A DNA stretch of 61,511 nt from Clostridiales bacterium (GCA_004557245.1 SFEL01000013.1:1-61511); one strand, 5' to 3'. Shown: positions 6,945-16,245, counted from the first letter of the stretch. Program-made: numbers and translations. Notes: generated by a model from the sequence alone, not told the origin.

Positions 6945-8081
6945 ATGAGCAATATTGACCCTAAGGCCCGCACCTGGGCGGAAATAGACATGGCGGCACT
7001 GAAGCACAACTTTGAAATAGCCAAGCGCACCGGCAAGAAGGTGCTCTGCGTCATAAAGGCCAACGCATACGGCCACGGAGCGGTACACTGCGGCCTTTTC
7101 CTGGAAAAGCAGGGCGCGGACTTCTTCGCGGTAGCCTGCCTGTCCGAGGCTATAGAGCTTCGGGAGGGCGGCATAACCAAGCCCATACTCATACTGGGCT
7201 ATACCCCCGAAAAGTACGCCGGGACCCTTGCCAAATACGATATCACCCAGGCCGTGCAGGACGAGCGCACAGCATTGGAGTTCGGCAGGTACGCTACCGA
7301 GGCCGGCGTGAATCTGAACGTACACGTAAAGATAGACACTGGCATGAGCCGCACCGGCATATTCGCCCAGGGGGAGGAGGCCGCCCTTGCAGCCGCCGAC
7401 ACCATCGAGCGCATATACAGGATCCCCGGCATCACCGTGAAGGGCATGTTTACCCACTTCTCCGTGGCGGATACTCCTTCCGAGGATGAATACACCGCGT
7501 GGCAGTTCAAAAACTACACAACCGTGCTCAATGCCCTTACAGCAAAGGGGCTGCGCCCCGAGGTGTGCCACGCCAGCAATTCTGCGGCCATACTTGCCCA
7601 CCCAGAGGCACACCTTGACATGGTGCGCGAGGGCATAATACTCTACGGCATGTACCCCGACAGCGAGCCCCGCAAGGGCGAGCTTAAGCCTGTGCTCACC
7701 CTCAAGTCCCGGGTAGCTCAGGTGCGCGATCTGCCCGCCGGCACCTCAATAAGCTACGGCCGAACCTTTACCAGCGACAAGCCCATTCGCACCGCCGTAA
7801 TAGTAGCGGGCTATGCGGACGGTCACCCCCGCCGTATAAGCAATGCCTCCTACGACATGATAAACGGCAAGAAGTTTAAGCAGGTAGGCCGCATATGCAT
7901 GGATATGCACATGATAGACGTCACCGGCGACGACAGCGTAAAGGTGGGCGACGAAGTCACCCTCTGGGGCGGCGCAGGCATGACCGCCGAGGAAGTGGGC
8001 AAGGTGGTAGGCACTATCAACTACGAGCTTACCTGCCTCATTACCCCCCGCGTACCCCGTGTGTACATCAACGAGGATTGA
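6945..8081 (+). CDS. alr: Alanine racemase
   Basis: This PLP enzyme interconverts L- and D-alanine for peptidoglycan. The catalytic lysine is Lys38 in VIKANAYGHG, and the second catalytic residue is Tyr271 in SISYGRTF from the partner subunit's beta domain. An alpha/beta barrel spans about 10-240 and the C-terminal beta domain follows, ending GTINYELTCLITPRVPR. The length of 378 is normal. It has its own ribosome site (GGAGG) and terminator, so it appears to be a single-gene unit. Confidence 0.96.
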   Translation: MSNIDPKARTWAEIDMAALKHNFEIAKRTGKKVLCVIKANAYGHGAVHCGLFLEKQGADFFAVACLSEAIELREGGITKPILILGYTPEKYAGTLAKYDITQAVQDERTALEFGRYATEAGVNLNVHVKIDTGMSRTGIFAQGEEAALAAADTIERIYRIPGITVKGMFTHFSVADTPSEDEYTAWQFKNYTTVLNALTAKGLRPEVCHASNSAAILAHPEAHLDMVREGIILYGMYPDSEPRKGELKPVLTLKSRVAQVRDLPAGTSISYGRTFTSDKPIRTAVIVAGYADGHPRRISNASYDMINGKKFKQVGRICMDMHMIDVTGDDSVKVGDEVTLWGGAGMTAEEVGKVVGTINYELTCLITPRVPRVYINED

Positions 8082-8155
8082 CAATATATTATCCCGAAGA
8101 AGCGAAGAGCTGTGCGCAGGAAATTATATTGTTTAAAAATGCACAAAGCAAAATC

Positions 8156-8182
8156 GAAAAGCCGCGCAATGCGGCTTCTTTG
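8156..8182 (+). terminator. Terminator after alr
   Basis: The stem AAGCCGC/GCGGCTT has a 5-base loop and is followed by CTTT. The U-run is modest. Confidence 0.7.
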
Positions 8183-8244
8183 CTATTCTTTGCACAATCT
8201 TTATACAAAAAACAGCAAAAATATGAGTTATTTGTGAATAAATG

Positions 8245-8273
8245 TTGACTGGACGGCGAGGGTATGGTATTGT
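8245..8273 (+). promoter_or_regulatory. Promoter of the NSS transporter
   Basis: TTGACT (8245-8250), a 17-base spacer and TATTGT (8268-8273) lie 76 bases before the start codon in an AT-rich stretch. Confidence 0.6.
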
Positions 8274-8349
8274 AAATTAGTCTATTTTAATATATTAATT
8301 TCTATTATGTTAAAGCGGCAAAGTAAAAACACAGGGGGAAAACTTAAAA

Positions 8350-9780
8350 ATGGAAAACAACAAGGGACAATGGAGCTCCAATTTCGGCTTCCTCATGGCT
8401 GCCATAGGCTCCGCAGTAGGACTGGGCAATATATGGGGCTTCCCGTATAAGATGGGTGCAAACGGCGGCGGTGCCTTCCTGATGATATACATCATACTGG
8501 TAGTATTCGTAGGCTTCGCCGTAATGCTGGGAGAGCTGACCATAGGCCGCAAGACCGGCAAGGGCGCGGTTGGCGCATACAGGGCGCTGAACAAAAAGCT
8601 CCCATGGGTGGGCTACATGGGCGTAGGCTCCGCGTTCCTTATTCTGGGCTTCTACAGCGTGCTGGGCGGCATGGTAATGCGCTACATGCTGGGCTTCCTG
8701 GTGAATCTTTTCGGCGGCACAGGCTTCGGCGCTGACGGCTTCTTCGGCTCATGGATAGCCAACATGCCCGGTATGGTAGGATTTTACGCACTGTTCATGC
8801 TGATCAATATAGCGATAGTTATGGGCGGCATATCCGGCGGCATAGAGAAGTTCTCCAAGGTAGCAATGCCCGCTCTTGCCGTAATGCTGGTGACAGTCAT
8901 AGTTTACGTTGCATGTCAGCCAGGCGCTATCGAGGGCTATAAGTTCATGTTCGTGCCGGATTTCTCAGTATTCGACAGCTTAGACTCCTTCTTTGATGTG
9001 CTCAAGTCCGCGGCGGGCCAGATGTTCTTCTCACTGTCCCTTGGCATGGGCGCAATGATAACCTACGGCTCCTATCTCTCCAAAAGCGAGGATCTTAACA
9101 CCAACACCATAATAATCCCCGTGGCGGATACAATAGTGGCCATAATGGCTGGTATGGCGGTAATGCCTGCCTGTTCCGCGTTCGGCATGGACTACGGTCA
9201 GGGCCCCGGCCTGCTCTTCAATACCCTCCAGACGGTATTCATGGACGGCATGGGCGGCTTCATAGGCAACCTCATGGGCTTCCTGTTCTATACCCTCGTA
9301 TTTATAGCGGCCATAACCTCTTCCATATCTCTGCTGGAGGTAAACACCGCGTATATCATAGACAAGAAACTTGAAAAGGGCAAGAAGGTCAACCGCAAGA
9401 GCGTAACCGTAATAATGGCGGCAGTGATATTCATCGTGGGCCTGCCTACGGCGCTTGACGGACTCGGCACTAACGTAGCGGGCGGCGCTCTCATAGATAA
9501 CCCCGCCATCACCTTCGGCCTCCCCACCGTGGGCGCTACTGCGGACTGGCTGGACTTTTACGACATGATCGCAGAAGGAATACTGATGCCTCTGGGCTCA
9601 TTAGCCATGAGTATAATCATAGGCTGGGTATTCGGAAGCAAGATGATAAAGGAAGAGGCAACCTGCTCCGGGCATGTCTATAAGGGCGAGAAGTTCTACA
9701 ACATCTGCCTGAAGTACATCGTACCGGTAATAATGGCCATAGTGCTCTATGCCCAGATACAGACATTCTTCGGCAAATAA
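8350..9780 (+). CDS. Sodium-dependent amino-acid transporter (NSS/SNF family)
   Basis: This 476-residue LeuT-fold symporter opens with WSSNFGFLMAAIGSAVGLGN, the unwound TM1 that binds sodium and substrate, then GNIWGFPYKMGANGGGAF. About eleven to twelve membrane helices follow. TM6 shows FFSLSLGMGAMITYGSYL and TM8 shows FIAAITSSISLLEV. Bacterial members such as MhsT, TnaT and LeuT take up hydrophobic or aromatic amino acids; the exact substrate cannot be read here. It stands alone between a promoter and a terminator and fits an amino-acid-fermenting lifestyle. Confidence 0.93.
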   Translation: MENNKGQWSSNFGFLMAAIGSAVGLGNIWGFPYKMGANGGGAFLMIYIILVVFVGFAVMLGELTIGRKTGKGAVGAYRALNKKLPWVGYMGVGSAFLILGFYSVLGGMVMRYMLGFLVNLFGGTGFGADGFFGSWIANMPGMVGFYALFMLINIAIVMGGISGGIEKFSKVAMPALAVMLVTVIVYVACQPGAIEGYKFMFVPDFSVFDSLDSFFDVLKSAAGQMFFSLSLGMGAMITYGSYLSKSEDLNTNTIIIPVADTIVAIMAGMAVMPACSAFGMDYGQGPGLLFNTLQTVFMDGMGGFIGNLMGFLFYTLVFIAAITSSISLLEVNTAYIIDKKLEKGKKVNRKSVTVIMAAVIFIVGLPTALDGLGTNVAGGALIDNPAITFGLPTVGATADWLDFYDMIAEGILMPLGSLAMSIIIGWVFGSKMIKEEATCSGHVYKGEKFYNICLKYIVPVIMAIVLYAQIQTFFGK

Positions 9781-9813
9781 GCTGAGGAAATCAACAAAAT
9801 TTTACAATCCCAG

Positions 9814-9844
9814 GGGTCGCATATGCGACCCTTTGCTGTATAAT
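9814..9844 (+). terminator. Terminator after NSS gene, overlapped by next -10 box
   Basis: The stem GGGTCGC/GCGACCC has an ATAT loop and is followed by TTTGCTGT. A perfect TATAAT (9839-9844) for the HD-domain gene starts right behind it; no good -35 is visible. Confidence 0.7.
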
Positions 9845-9886
9845 AAGTGCATCGGCAAAGAAAACCATTTTTAAGGAGATACAGAT

Positions 9887-10456
9887 ATGAAGCTTACACT
9901 GGAAAAGGCAAAGGAAATTCTAAAAAAGCATACCACAGAGGATCACCTCTTTACCCACGCCATAGCTGTCAGCTCCGCCATGGGCGCAATGGCGGAACAC
10001 TTCGGCGAGGATCCTGAATACTGGAGGGCCATAGGCTACCTTCACGACGTGGACTACGAGAAGTTTCCGGAGGAGCACTGCAAGCACGTCCGTGAGCTGC
10101 TTGCCCCGGAGGGGGTGGACGAGGAGGACATAAGTGCCATAATCTCCCATGGCTATGGGCTTTGCACAGAGGAAGTAAAGCCCGAGACTAACCTCGAAAA
10201 GAGCCTGTTTGCAGTGGATGAGCTCACCGGCATAGTCATGGCCTGCGCCCTTATGCGGCCTACCGGTATAACGGATCTGGAGGTCAGCAGCCTTAAGAAG
10301 AAGTTCAAGGATAAGAAGTTTGCCGCCAAATGCAACCGGGAAATCATAAAGCAGGGCGCGGAGACTCTGGGTATGCCTCTTGAAGAGCTTATGGAGCTTA
10401 CCATAAAGGGTATGAGAACCGAGGCCGATGCGCTGGGACTGGGCGCTAAGGAATAG
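9887..10456 (+). CDS. HD-domain metal-dependent phosphohydrolase
   Basis: This 189-residue protein has the HD signature: His24 (LFTHAIAVSSAM), His53-Asp54 (YLHDVDYEKFPEEH) and a later conserved aspartate in AVDELTG. Short HD proteins of this kind in Bacillota act on nucleotides or phosphorylated small molecules, but the substrate is unknown. The last 60 residues are a lysine-rich helical tail. GGAG precedes the ATG. Confidence 0.86.
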   Translation: MKLTLEKAKEILKKHTTEDHLFTHAIAVSSAMGAMAEHFGEDPEYWRAIGYLHDVDYEKFPEEHCKHVRELLAPEGVDEEDISAIISHGYGLCTEEVKPETNLEKSLFAVDELTGIVMACALMRPTGITDLEVSSLKKKFKDKKFAAKCNREIIKQGAETLGMPLEELMELTIKGMRTEADALGLGAKE

Positions 10457-10467
10457 AAAAAAGCATT

Positions 10468-10496
10468 AAAAAAGCGGAGATTTCCCCCGCTTTTTT
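10468..10496 (+). terminator. Terminator after HD-domain gene
   Basis: The stem AAAAAAGCGG/CCGCTTTTTT has a 9-base loop and a run of six T. Confidence 0.88.
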
Positions 10497-10498
10497 AT

Positions 10499-10777
10499 TT
10501 GCTCCGGAAGGCCCGCTATGCTATAATCCAACTAAGAATGCTATTAAACGGAGGTGAGCTCATGGACGACAGTTGCAGTTGCACGGGAAAACAGGCTTCG
10601 GCTGAAGGCGTTCACTTGTGCCGGTTCATGGCTCGCACCCGCAGCGTAGCGGCATAAGCATATCATTACTCAGCCATAGCCATACTTCTTTAAGCAACAG
10701 CAGACTAATATTGTCCCTTGGCGAGCGCTTTTTGCGTGCGCCGTATTTTCGCTTGAATAAAATCGGAGGTATGGATA
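10499..10777 (+). promoter_or_regulatory. mgtE promoter and long M-box-like leader
   Basis: TTGCTC (10499-10504), 17 bases and TATAAT (10522-10527) start a leader of about 240 nt. It contains GGAGGTGAGCTC (10550-10561), like the GGTGAGGCTCC start of the M-box (ykoK) magnesium riboswitch, and an ACAGG block further on. A stem GGCGAGCGC/GCGTGCGCC (about 10720-10742) near its 3' end could be an expression-platform hairpin. The match to the M-box consensus is partial, so a variant or another magnesium-responsive leader is possible. Confidence 0.5.
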
Positions 10778-12190
10778 ATGGACAGCATCAGAAATTTACC
10801 GGAAGAACAGCCGGTACTCCGCAACTATTCGGAGGAGCTGGCAAAGATAATAAGAAGCGGCATCTCTCCCCGCGCACTGAAGGACAGGCTTTCGGACTAC
10901 CATCAGAGGGATATAGCAGAGGTGCTGGAGGAGCTTACCCCGGCCGAGCGCAAGAAGCTTTACGGCATACTGGACAGCGACGAGCTTTCCGGCGTGTTTG
11001 AATTCGTCGACCATCCCTATGTTTACATAGACGAGCTGAACATACGCAAGAAGGTGGACATACTTTCCTGCATGGACCCCGACAAGGCGATAGCCTGCCT
11101 TCGGGAAATGCCGCGTGAGCAGCGCGAGATGCTCATAGACCTTATGGATGAGGGCAGCCGCCGCGACATAGCTATGGTGGACGCATTCGACGAGGACGAG
11201 GTGGGCAGCATAATGACCACCAACTATATCGTCATACAGCGCGGCAGCACCATAAAAGGCGCCATGGCGGACCTTATCAGCCAAGCGGCTGAAAACGACA
11301 ACATCTCTACCATATACGTTACCGAAAAGGGCGCGTACTACGGGGCCATAGATCTGAAGGACCTGATTATTTCCCGGGAAAACAGCAGCCTTGAGGATAT
11401 CATAGCTACGTCCTATCCTTACCTTTACGCAAGGGAGCAGATAGAGGACTGCCTGGAGCGCATAAAGGACTATTCCGAGGACTCCATACCAGTGCTTAGC
11501 AGCGACAACAAGCTGCTGGGCGTGGTCACCTCCCAGAGCATCGTTCAGGTAGTAGATGAAGAGCTGGGCGACGATTATGCAAAGCTGGGCGGCTTGACGG
11601 CCGAGGAGGACCTGAACGAGCCTACGATACAGAGCATAAGGAAGCGTCTGCCTTGGCTACTCATATTGATGGTGCTGGGCATGGTGGTATCCGGCGTGGT
11701 AGGCCTGTTTGAGGGCATAATGGCGCAGCTTACCATAATAGTCAGCTTCCAGTCCCTCATACTGGACATGGCGGGCAACGTGGGCACTCAGTCCCTTGCG
11801 GTTACTATCCGCGTACTTATGGACGAAACGCTGACCGGCAGGCAGAAGCTGGAGCTGGTGTGCAAGGAGGGCCGTATAGGCCTGTTAAACGGACTAATAC
11901 TCGGGGCGGCATCATGCGGCGTGGTAGGGCTGTACATAATGCTGGTCAAGGCCAAGACGGCGGCCTTCGCCTTCGGCATATCAGGCTGCATAGGCGTGGC
12001 GCTGCTGCTGGCAATGGCGGTATCCAGCATAGTGGGGACCTGCGTGCCTCTGCTCTTCAAAAAACTGGGTGTGGATCCCGCCGTGGCTTCCGGCCCGCTG
12101 ATAACCACTCTGAACGACCTTACCGCAGTAGTGGCCTATTACGGCCTTGCGTGGCTGCTGCTGATAAACACCTTCGGCTTTGGGGCGTAA
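10778..12190 (+). CDS. mgtE: Magnesium transporter MgtE
   Basis: This 470-residue protein has the full MgtE layout: an acidic superhelical N domain (to about 140), two CBS domains (about 145-270; motifs GSIMTTNYIVIQ and YSEDSIPVLSSDNKLLGVVT), a plug helix, and five membrane helices from about 290. The pore signature DPAVASGPLITTLNDLTAV lies near residue 440. MgtE is a magnesium-gated magnesium channel. Its long 5' leader suggests RNA-level control by magnesium. GGAGG lies eight bases before the ATG; an overlapping out-of-frame ATG at 10770 is ignored. Confidence 0.96.
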   Translation: MDSIRNLPEEQPVLRNYSEELAKIIRSGISPRALKDRLSDYHQRDIAEVLEELTPAERKKLYGILDSDELSGVFEFVDHPYVYIDELNIRKKVDILSCMDPDKAIACLREMPREQREMLIDLMDEGSRRDIAMVDAFDEDEVGSIMTTNYIVIQRGSTIKGAMADLISQAAENDNISTIYVTEKGAYYGAIDLKDLIISRENSSLEDIIATSYPYLYAREQIEDCLERIKDYSEDSIPVLSSDNKLLGVVTSQSIVQVVDEELGDDYAKLGGLTAEEDLNEPTIQSIRKRLPWLLILMVLGMVVSGVVGLFEGIMAQLTIIVSFQSLILDMAGNVGTQSLAVTIRVLMDETLTGRQKLELVCKEGRIGLLNGLILGAASCGVVGLYIMLVKAKTAAFAFGISGCIGVALLLAMAVSSIVGTCVPLLFKKLGVDPAVASGPLITTLNDLTAVVAYYGLAWLLLINTFGFGA

Positions 12191-12303
12191 TAAAAGGGCG
12201 GATATAAAAGCGCGGGAAAAATCAGCGGCTGCCGGCAGCAACAGCGGGTTGCTTGGCAAATGGGGTATATGCTGATAAAATGAGGGTGAAGGAGGCGATC
12301 TGC

Positions 12304-12744
12304 ATGGAAACAAAAAATATAATTTTTGAACTGCGAACAAACAGAGGATTATCTCAAGATGAACTTGCAGAAAAGATATGCGTTACACGCCAGGCCGTAT
12401 CGCGCTGGGAAAATGGAGAGACCGTACCGAATACCGAGACGTTAAAGTTGCTGTCCAAGCTGTTCGACGTATCGATCAACACTCTCCTGGGCTCTCCGCG
12501 AAAGCTGATCTGCCAATGCTGCGGTATGCCCCTTGAGGATTCTGTTATGAGCAAAGAGCCCGATGGCGGCTTCAACGAGGATTATTGCAAATGGTGCTAT
12601 GCGGAGGGCCAATTCGCGTATAAATCGAAGGAGGCTCTGCTCGATTACCTCGTGGCCAATATGCCCAACCCGGACAATTTGCAGGAGGAGGACAGGCGCG
12701 TTCAATTCGATTCATATCTTTCCCGGCTGAAGCGCTGGAAATGA
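12304..12744 (+). CDS. Xre-family regulator with C-terminal zinc ribbon
   Basis: This 146-residue protein has an N-terminal Cro/C1 helix-turn-helix (LRTNRGLSQDELAEKI, VTRQAVSRWENGETVPN) and a C-terminal putative zinc-ribbon domain with CQCCGMPL and EDYCKWCYAEGQF. This pairing is common in Bacillota and its ligand is unknown. GGAGG precedes the ATG at 12304; the in-frame ATG at 12253 lies too far upstream. It is monocistronic. Confidence 0.86.
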   Translation: METKNIIFELRTNRGLSQDELAEKICVTRQAVSRWENGETVPNTETLKLLSKLFDVSINTLLGSPRKLICQCCGMPLEDSVMSKEPDGGFNEDYCKWCYAEGQFAYKSKEALLDYLVANMPNPDNLQEEDRRVQFDSYLSRLKRWK

Positions 12745-12803
12745 CGCGCATCTGCACAGCCTTTATTTGAAATCAGGCGTTTTTTTCACATTCAAACGAT
12801 AAA

Positions 12804-12846
12804 GATCCTCCGTATGGCTGATGGCATACGGAGGATCGGTTTTTTA
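12804..12846. terminator. Terminator between convergent Xre gene and arginine operon
   Basis: The perfect 13-base stem GATCCTCCGTATG/CATACGGAGGATC has an 8-base loop and GGTTTTTT on the plus side. The minus side has only TTTATC, so it serves mainly the rightward gene. Confidence 0.85.
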
Positions 12847-12871
12847 TGTGTACGCAAAATTCAAGCGCGTA

Positions 12872-13972
12872 TCACATCACCCCGAGGCCGCGGGCTAATC
12901 GGGTGATGAAATCGTGTACGTTGGCCACGATGGTGGTTGCGCTGAGGCTGCCACGGTCCAGAAGCTTATTCACCACGAACTCGTCAGAGTCAACGGCGTA
13001 GAAGTATACGGGGCGTATGCCGCCGCCCTTCTGTACCCGGAATGAGGGGGTCATGTTGCCGGTGGCGATGGTGTGCAGCATGGTGGCAAGGCATATGACG
13101 GTGGTAGCGTCGCGCACCATGTCCCGCATTGCGTTGGCGGCCTGATATACGTCGCCTATTACCTCGGGCAGGGGGCCGTCGTCGCGAATGGAGCCTGCCA
13201 GCACGAAGGGGACGTTATTCTTTACGCAGCTCACCATTATGCCGTTATCCAGCCTGTATTCCTCCACAAATGCGGGTATTGAGCCTGAGCGGCGCACCAG
13301 GTTAAGCACGTCCAGATGGTTGTAGTGGCCGTTTGGCATGGATTTCTGGGTGTATATGTCCTGGCCGAGGGCGGTGTGCAGGTAAGCCCCCTCAAGGTCA
13401 TGGGTAGCCAGGGCGTTGCCCGCCATGAGGCCGTGAACGTAGCCGTTTTCCACTATGGCCTGCATGGCCCGCCGGGCGTCACGGTCGAAGGCAAAGGCGG
13501 GGCCCATCACCCAGACTACCTTGCCGTACTGCTTTTCGTACCTGAGCAGCTCGGTAAGCTGGTCGTAATCCTTTGAGTAGGAGGTTTCGCGGCTGCGGCC
13601 CTGACGGAACACAAAGGCGTCCTCAAGGGCGTCGCCGCTACAGGCAAAACCCTTGGCGTGTACGTATATGCCGTCCTCCCCATGCTCTGTGCGGCCAAGC
13701 AGAATCAGGTCGCCCTTCCTTATGTTGCGGGCCTCCACCACGTCCAGGCGGTTTGACTCGGGCCGGTATACCACGCAGGAGTCCATGCGGCTCTCCTCGG
13801 CCAGCAGCCACCGGCCCTTTATTTTAAAGTATTCCGGGAACATGGAGGTGCTGTGGTAGCCCTCCGGCACTATGCCGTCCCGCTCCGCAGGAGCCATGGC
13901 AGCGTCGGGGGCGTTTCTGAATATATCAAGGCCGAAATCCGGGGCCTTGTACCGGGGCATTTCAATGGACAT
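12872..13972 (-). CDS. Ornithine cyclodeaminase, LOR/SDH-domain type
   Basis: This 366-residue protein matches the LOR/SDH family (archaeal-type ornithine cyclodeaminase, also the C-terminal half of cyanobacterial ArgZ/AgrE). Visible marks are HYNHLDVLNLVRRSGSIPAF, FVLAGSIRDDGPLPEVIGD, LATMLHTIATGNMTPSF and the terminal KLLDRGSLSATTIVANVHDF. It should convert ornithine to proline and ammonia with bound NAD. The position supports this: it follows arcB by 15 bases and arcA upstream, so the operon would run arginine to citrulline to ornithine to proline. GGAGG precedes the ATG. An alternative role in lysine or related amino-acid metabolism cannot be excluded. Confidence 0.78.
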   Translation of the reverse strand: MSIEMPRYKAPDFGLDIFRNAPDAAMAPAERDGIVPEGYHSTSMFPEYFKIKGRWLLAEESRMDSCVVYRPESNRLDVVEARNIRKGDLILLGRTEHGEDGIYVHAKGFACSGDALEDAFVFRQGRSRETSYSKDYDQLTELLRYEKQYGKVVWVMGPAFAFDRDARRAMQAIVENGYVHGLMAGNALATHDLEGAYLHTALGQDIYTQKSMPNGHYNHLDVLNLVRRSGSIPAFVEEYRLDNGIMVSCVKNNVPFVLAGSIRDDGPLPEVIGDVYQAANAMRDMVRDATTVICLATMLHTIATGNMTPSFRVQKGGGIRPVYFYAVDSDEFVVNKLLDRGSLSATTIVANVHDFITRLARGLGVM

Positions 13973-13987
13973 GTGGTTTCCTCCTCA

Positions 13988-14980
13988 TCAGCAGAGAGTG
14001 GCATACATTACAGCCTTTATGGTGTGCATGCGGTTTTCCGCCTCGTCAAACACCACACTCTGCTTGCTCTCGAATACCTCATCGGTGACTTCCATTTCGG
14101 ATATATCGAACTTTTTGGCTATATCCGCACCAATTGTGGTGCGGGTATCGTGGAAGGAGGGGAGACAGTGCATGAATATGGCGGTATCCCTGGCGTTGGC
14201 CATGACGGCGGCGTTTACCTGATAGGGGGTAAGCAGGCTTATTCGCTCTGCCCATACTCCCTCCGGCTCGCCCATGGATACCCATATGTCGGTGTAGATA
14301 ACGTCGGCGTTGGCGGTGCCCTCCTTTACGTCCTCGGTGAGGGTGACGGTGCAGCCGTTTTCCGCCGCGATGGCACGGCAGGTATCCACCAGCTCCTGGG
14401 CGGGGAACAGCGCCTTTGGCGCGCAGGCGGTGAAGTTAAGGCCCATCTTGGCGCAGGCCACCATGAGGGAATTGCCCATGTTGTTGCGGGCGTCTCCCAT
14501 GTAGGTGAAGTTGATGCCCTTGAGGCGGCCCAGCTTTTCCTCGATGGTGAGCAGGTCTGCAAGCATCTGGGTGGGGTGGAACTGATCCGTCAGGCCGTTC
14601 CATACCGGAACTCCTGAGTATCTGGCAAGCTCCTCCACAAGCTGCTGGCTGTAGCCCCGGTACTCTATGCCGTCGTACATTCTGCCCAGCACCCGTGCCG
14701 TATCGGGTATGCTCTCCTTTTTGCCCATCTGGGAGGAGCCGGGGTCAAGATAGGTAACCCCCATGCCCAGATCCCGGCCTGCAACTTCAAATGAGCAGCG
14801 GGTGCGGGTGGAGGTCTTTTCAAAGAGCAGCACTATGTTTTTGCCGTCAAGGTACTTATGAGGTACCCCGGATCGCTTCATGCTCTTGAAGTCCTTTGAA
14901 AGGTCCAGAAGATAGCGTATTTCAGCAGGGGTAAAGTCCAGAAGCTTGAGGTAGCTTTTGCCGCGAAGATTTACTGCCAT
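13988..14980 (-). CDS. arcB: Ornithine carbamoyltransferase (catabolic)
   Basis: This 330-residue enzyme has the carbamoyl-phosphate site STRTR (57-61), the HPTQ motif and the ornithine site HCLP. In the arginine deiminase pathway it splits citrulline with phosphate into ornithine and carbamoyl phosphate, which carbamate kinase then uses to make ATP. It lies 44 bases after arcA, so the catabolic direction is inferred from context. No carbamate kinase gene (arcC) is in the operon. GGAG precedes the ATG. Confidence 0.95.
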   Translation of the reverse strand: MAVNLRGKSYLKLLDFTPAEIRYLLDLSKDFKSMKRSGVPHKYLDGKNIVLLFEKTSTRTRCSFEVAGRDLGMGVTYLDPGSSQMGKKESIPDTARVLGRMYDGIEYRGYSQQLVEELARYSGVPVWNGLTDQFHPTQMLADLLTIEEKLGRLKGINFTYMGDARNNMGNSLMVACAKMGLNFTACAPKALFPAQELVDTCRAIAAENGCTVTLTEDVKEGTANADVIYTDIWVSMGEPEGVWAERISLLTPYQVNAAVMANARDTAIFMHCLPSFHDTRTTIGADIAKKFDISEMEVTDEVFESKQSVVFDEAENRMHTIKAVMYATLC

Positions 14981-15024
14981 GGTCGTTGTCTCCTTTTAAG
15001 TTTATTTATACCTGCAAAGACCTT

Positions 15025-16245
15025 TTACTCGCGCCAGAGGGGCATGCTCATGCACCTGGGGCCGCCCCGGCCGCGGGAAAGCTCTGAGCTGGGCATTTCA
15101 AGCACGGTGATCCCGTTGTCCCGAAGTATATTATTGGTTATGCCGTTGCGGTCGTAGGCCGCTACCACGCCGGGGGAAATGCAGAGAGTGTTGGAAGCGT
15201 CGTTCCACTGCTCCCTCTCAGAGGCGATGGGATCCTTGCCGCCGCAGCGTATGAGGGACACGCTGTCCAGCTCCAGCTTTTCTTTGAATATATCCTCAAG
15301 GGGCCGTGTAAGCTCCCGGGCCCTTATGGCCTTGGGGCCGTTGCCCGGGGTTATTTCGTATATGCGCAGCGTTTCCTGTATGCCGGGGTGCATCACGAAT
15401 TTGCCGGTATCCACCTGAGTGAGCACCGTATCAAGGTGCATGAAGGCGCGTATGTCGGGTATATCCAGTGCGAGCACCGTGCGTATCCTGCAAAGGGGGT
15501 CGCTGAACATATTTGCGGAGAGAAGCTCCACAGCCTCGGGGCTGGTGCGCTGGGAAAGACCCACCGCAAGGACGGATTCCGAAAGGTTCAGCACGTCGCC
15601 TCCCTCTATGCAGAAGGGCATATCCGGGGTGTAGTAGAGGGGGACCTGCCCGGCGAAGTCCGGATGATAGCCCAATATGTAGCGGGCGTATATGGTCTCC
15701 CGCCGGCGGGTCTCGGAGTACATCTTATTAAGGCTTACGCCTGTGCCTATGGAGGCGAAGGGATCCCGGGTGAAGTAAAGGTTGGGTATGGGCTCCAGCG
15801 CGAAGCGTCCCTCCCGGCGCACAAGGTCGGTAAGGGGGCTTTTGCCCTTCAGGGAAAGCTCTGACATGAGCACGCCGGCCATTGTCTTTTCTATCAGCTC
15901 AAGATCGTCCTGTATATTTGAAAGGTATCTGAAAAGCGGATCGTGGCAGCTTTCGGCCAGGGGGCCTCCAAGGGATATGAACTCGCCTATAAAGGCCTTG
16001 CGCAGTTCCGGCCGATTGGATATGGTCTCAGCCATGAGCTTTTCGAGGTATACCACCTCCACGCCGTTGTCCGTAAGGGCTTGGGCGAAGGCGTCGTGCT
16101 CCCGCTGGGCTGCAGCGAGATAGGGTATGTCGTCGAACAAAAGCTGCTCGAGGCTGGTGGGGGTCAGGTGCTCAAGCTCCAGCCCCGGCCTGTGCAGCAG
16201 GACCTTTTTCAATGGGCCCGTTTCGCTGGTAACATGTATAGGCAT
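15025..16245 (-). CDS. arcA: Arginine deiminase
   Basis: This 406-residue amidinotransferase-fold enzyme hydrolyses arginine to citrulline and ammonia. Conserved features are LTPTSLEQLLFDDIPYLAAA near the start, PNLYFTRDPFASIG, a CIEGGDVL strand, HLDTVLTQ, and the catalytic Cys398 in GGPRCMSMPL eight residues before the end. It is the first gene of the arcA-arcB-cyclodeaminase operon. AAAGGAG precedes the ATG. The divergent AraC-type gene is the likely regulator. Confidence 0.96.
   Translation of the reverse strand: MPIHVTSETGPLKKVLLHRPGLELEHLTPTSLEQLLFDDIPYLAAAQREHDAFAQALTDNGVEVVYLEKLMAETISNRPELRKAFIGEFISLGGPLAESCHDPLFRYLSNIQDDLELIEKTMAGVLMSELSLKGKSPLTDLVRREGRFALEPIPNLYFTRDPFASIGTGVSLNKMYSETRRRETIYARYILGYHPDFAGQVPLYYTPDMPFCIEGGDVLNLSESVLAVGLSQRTSPEAVELLSANMFSDPLCRIRTVLALDIPDIRAFMHLDTVLTQVDTGKFVMHPGIQETLRIYEITPGNGPKAIRARELTRPLEDIFKEKLELDSVSLIRCGGKDPIASEREQWNDASNTLCISPGVVAAYDRNGITNNILRDNGITVLEMPSSELSRGRGGPRCMSMPLWRE

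Noticed and set aside
13853..14617. 254-codon open frame antisense to arcB and the cyclodeaminase start
   Set aside because: No recognisable domain and glycine/valine/tyrosine-rich shadow composition; the opposite strand has clear OTC motifs.
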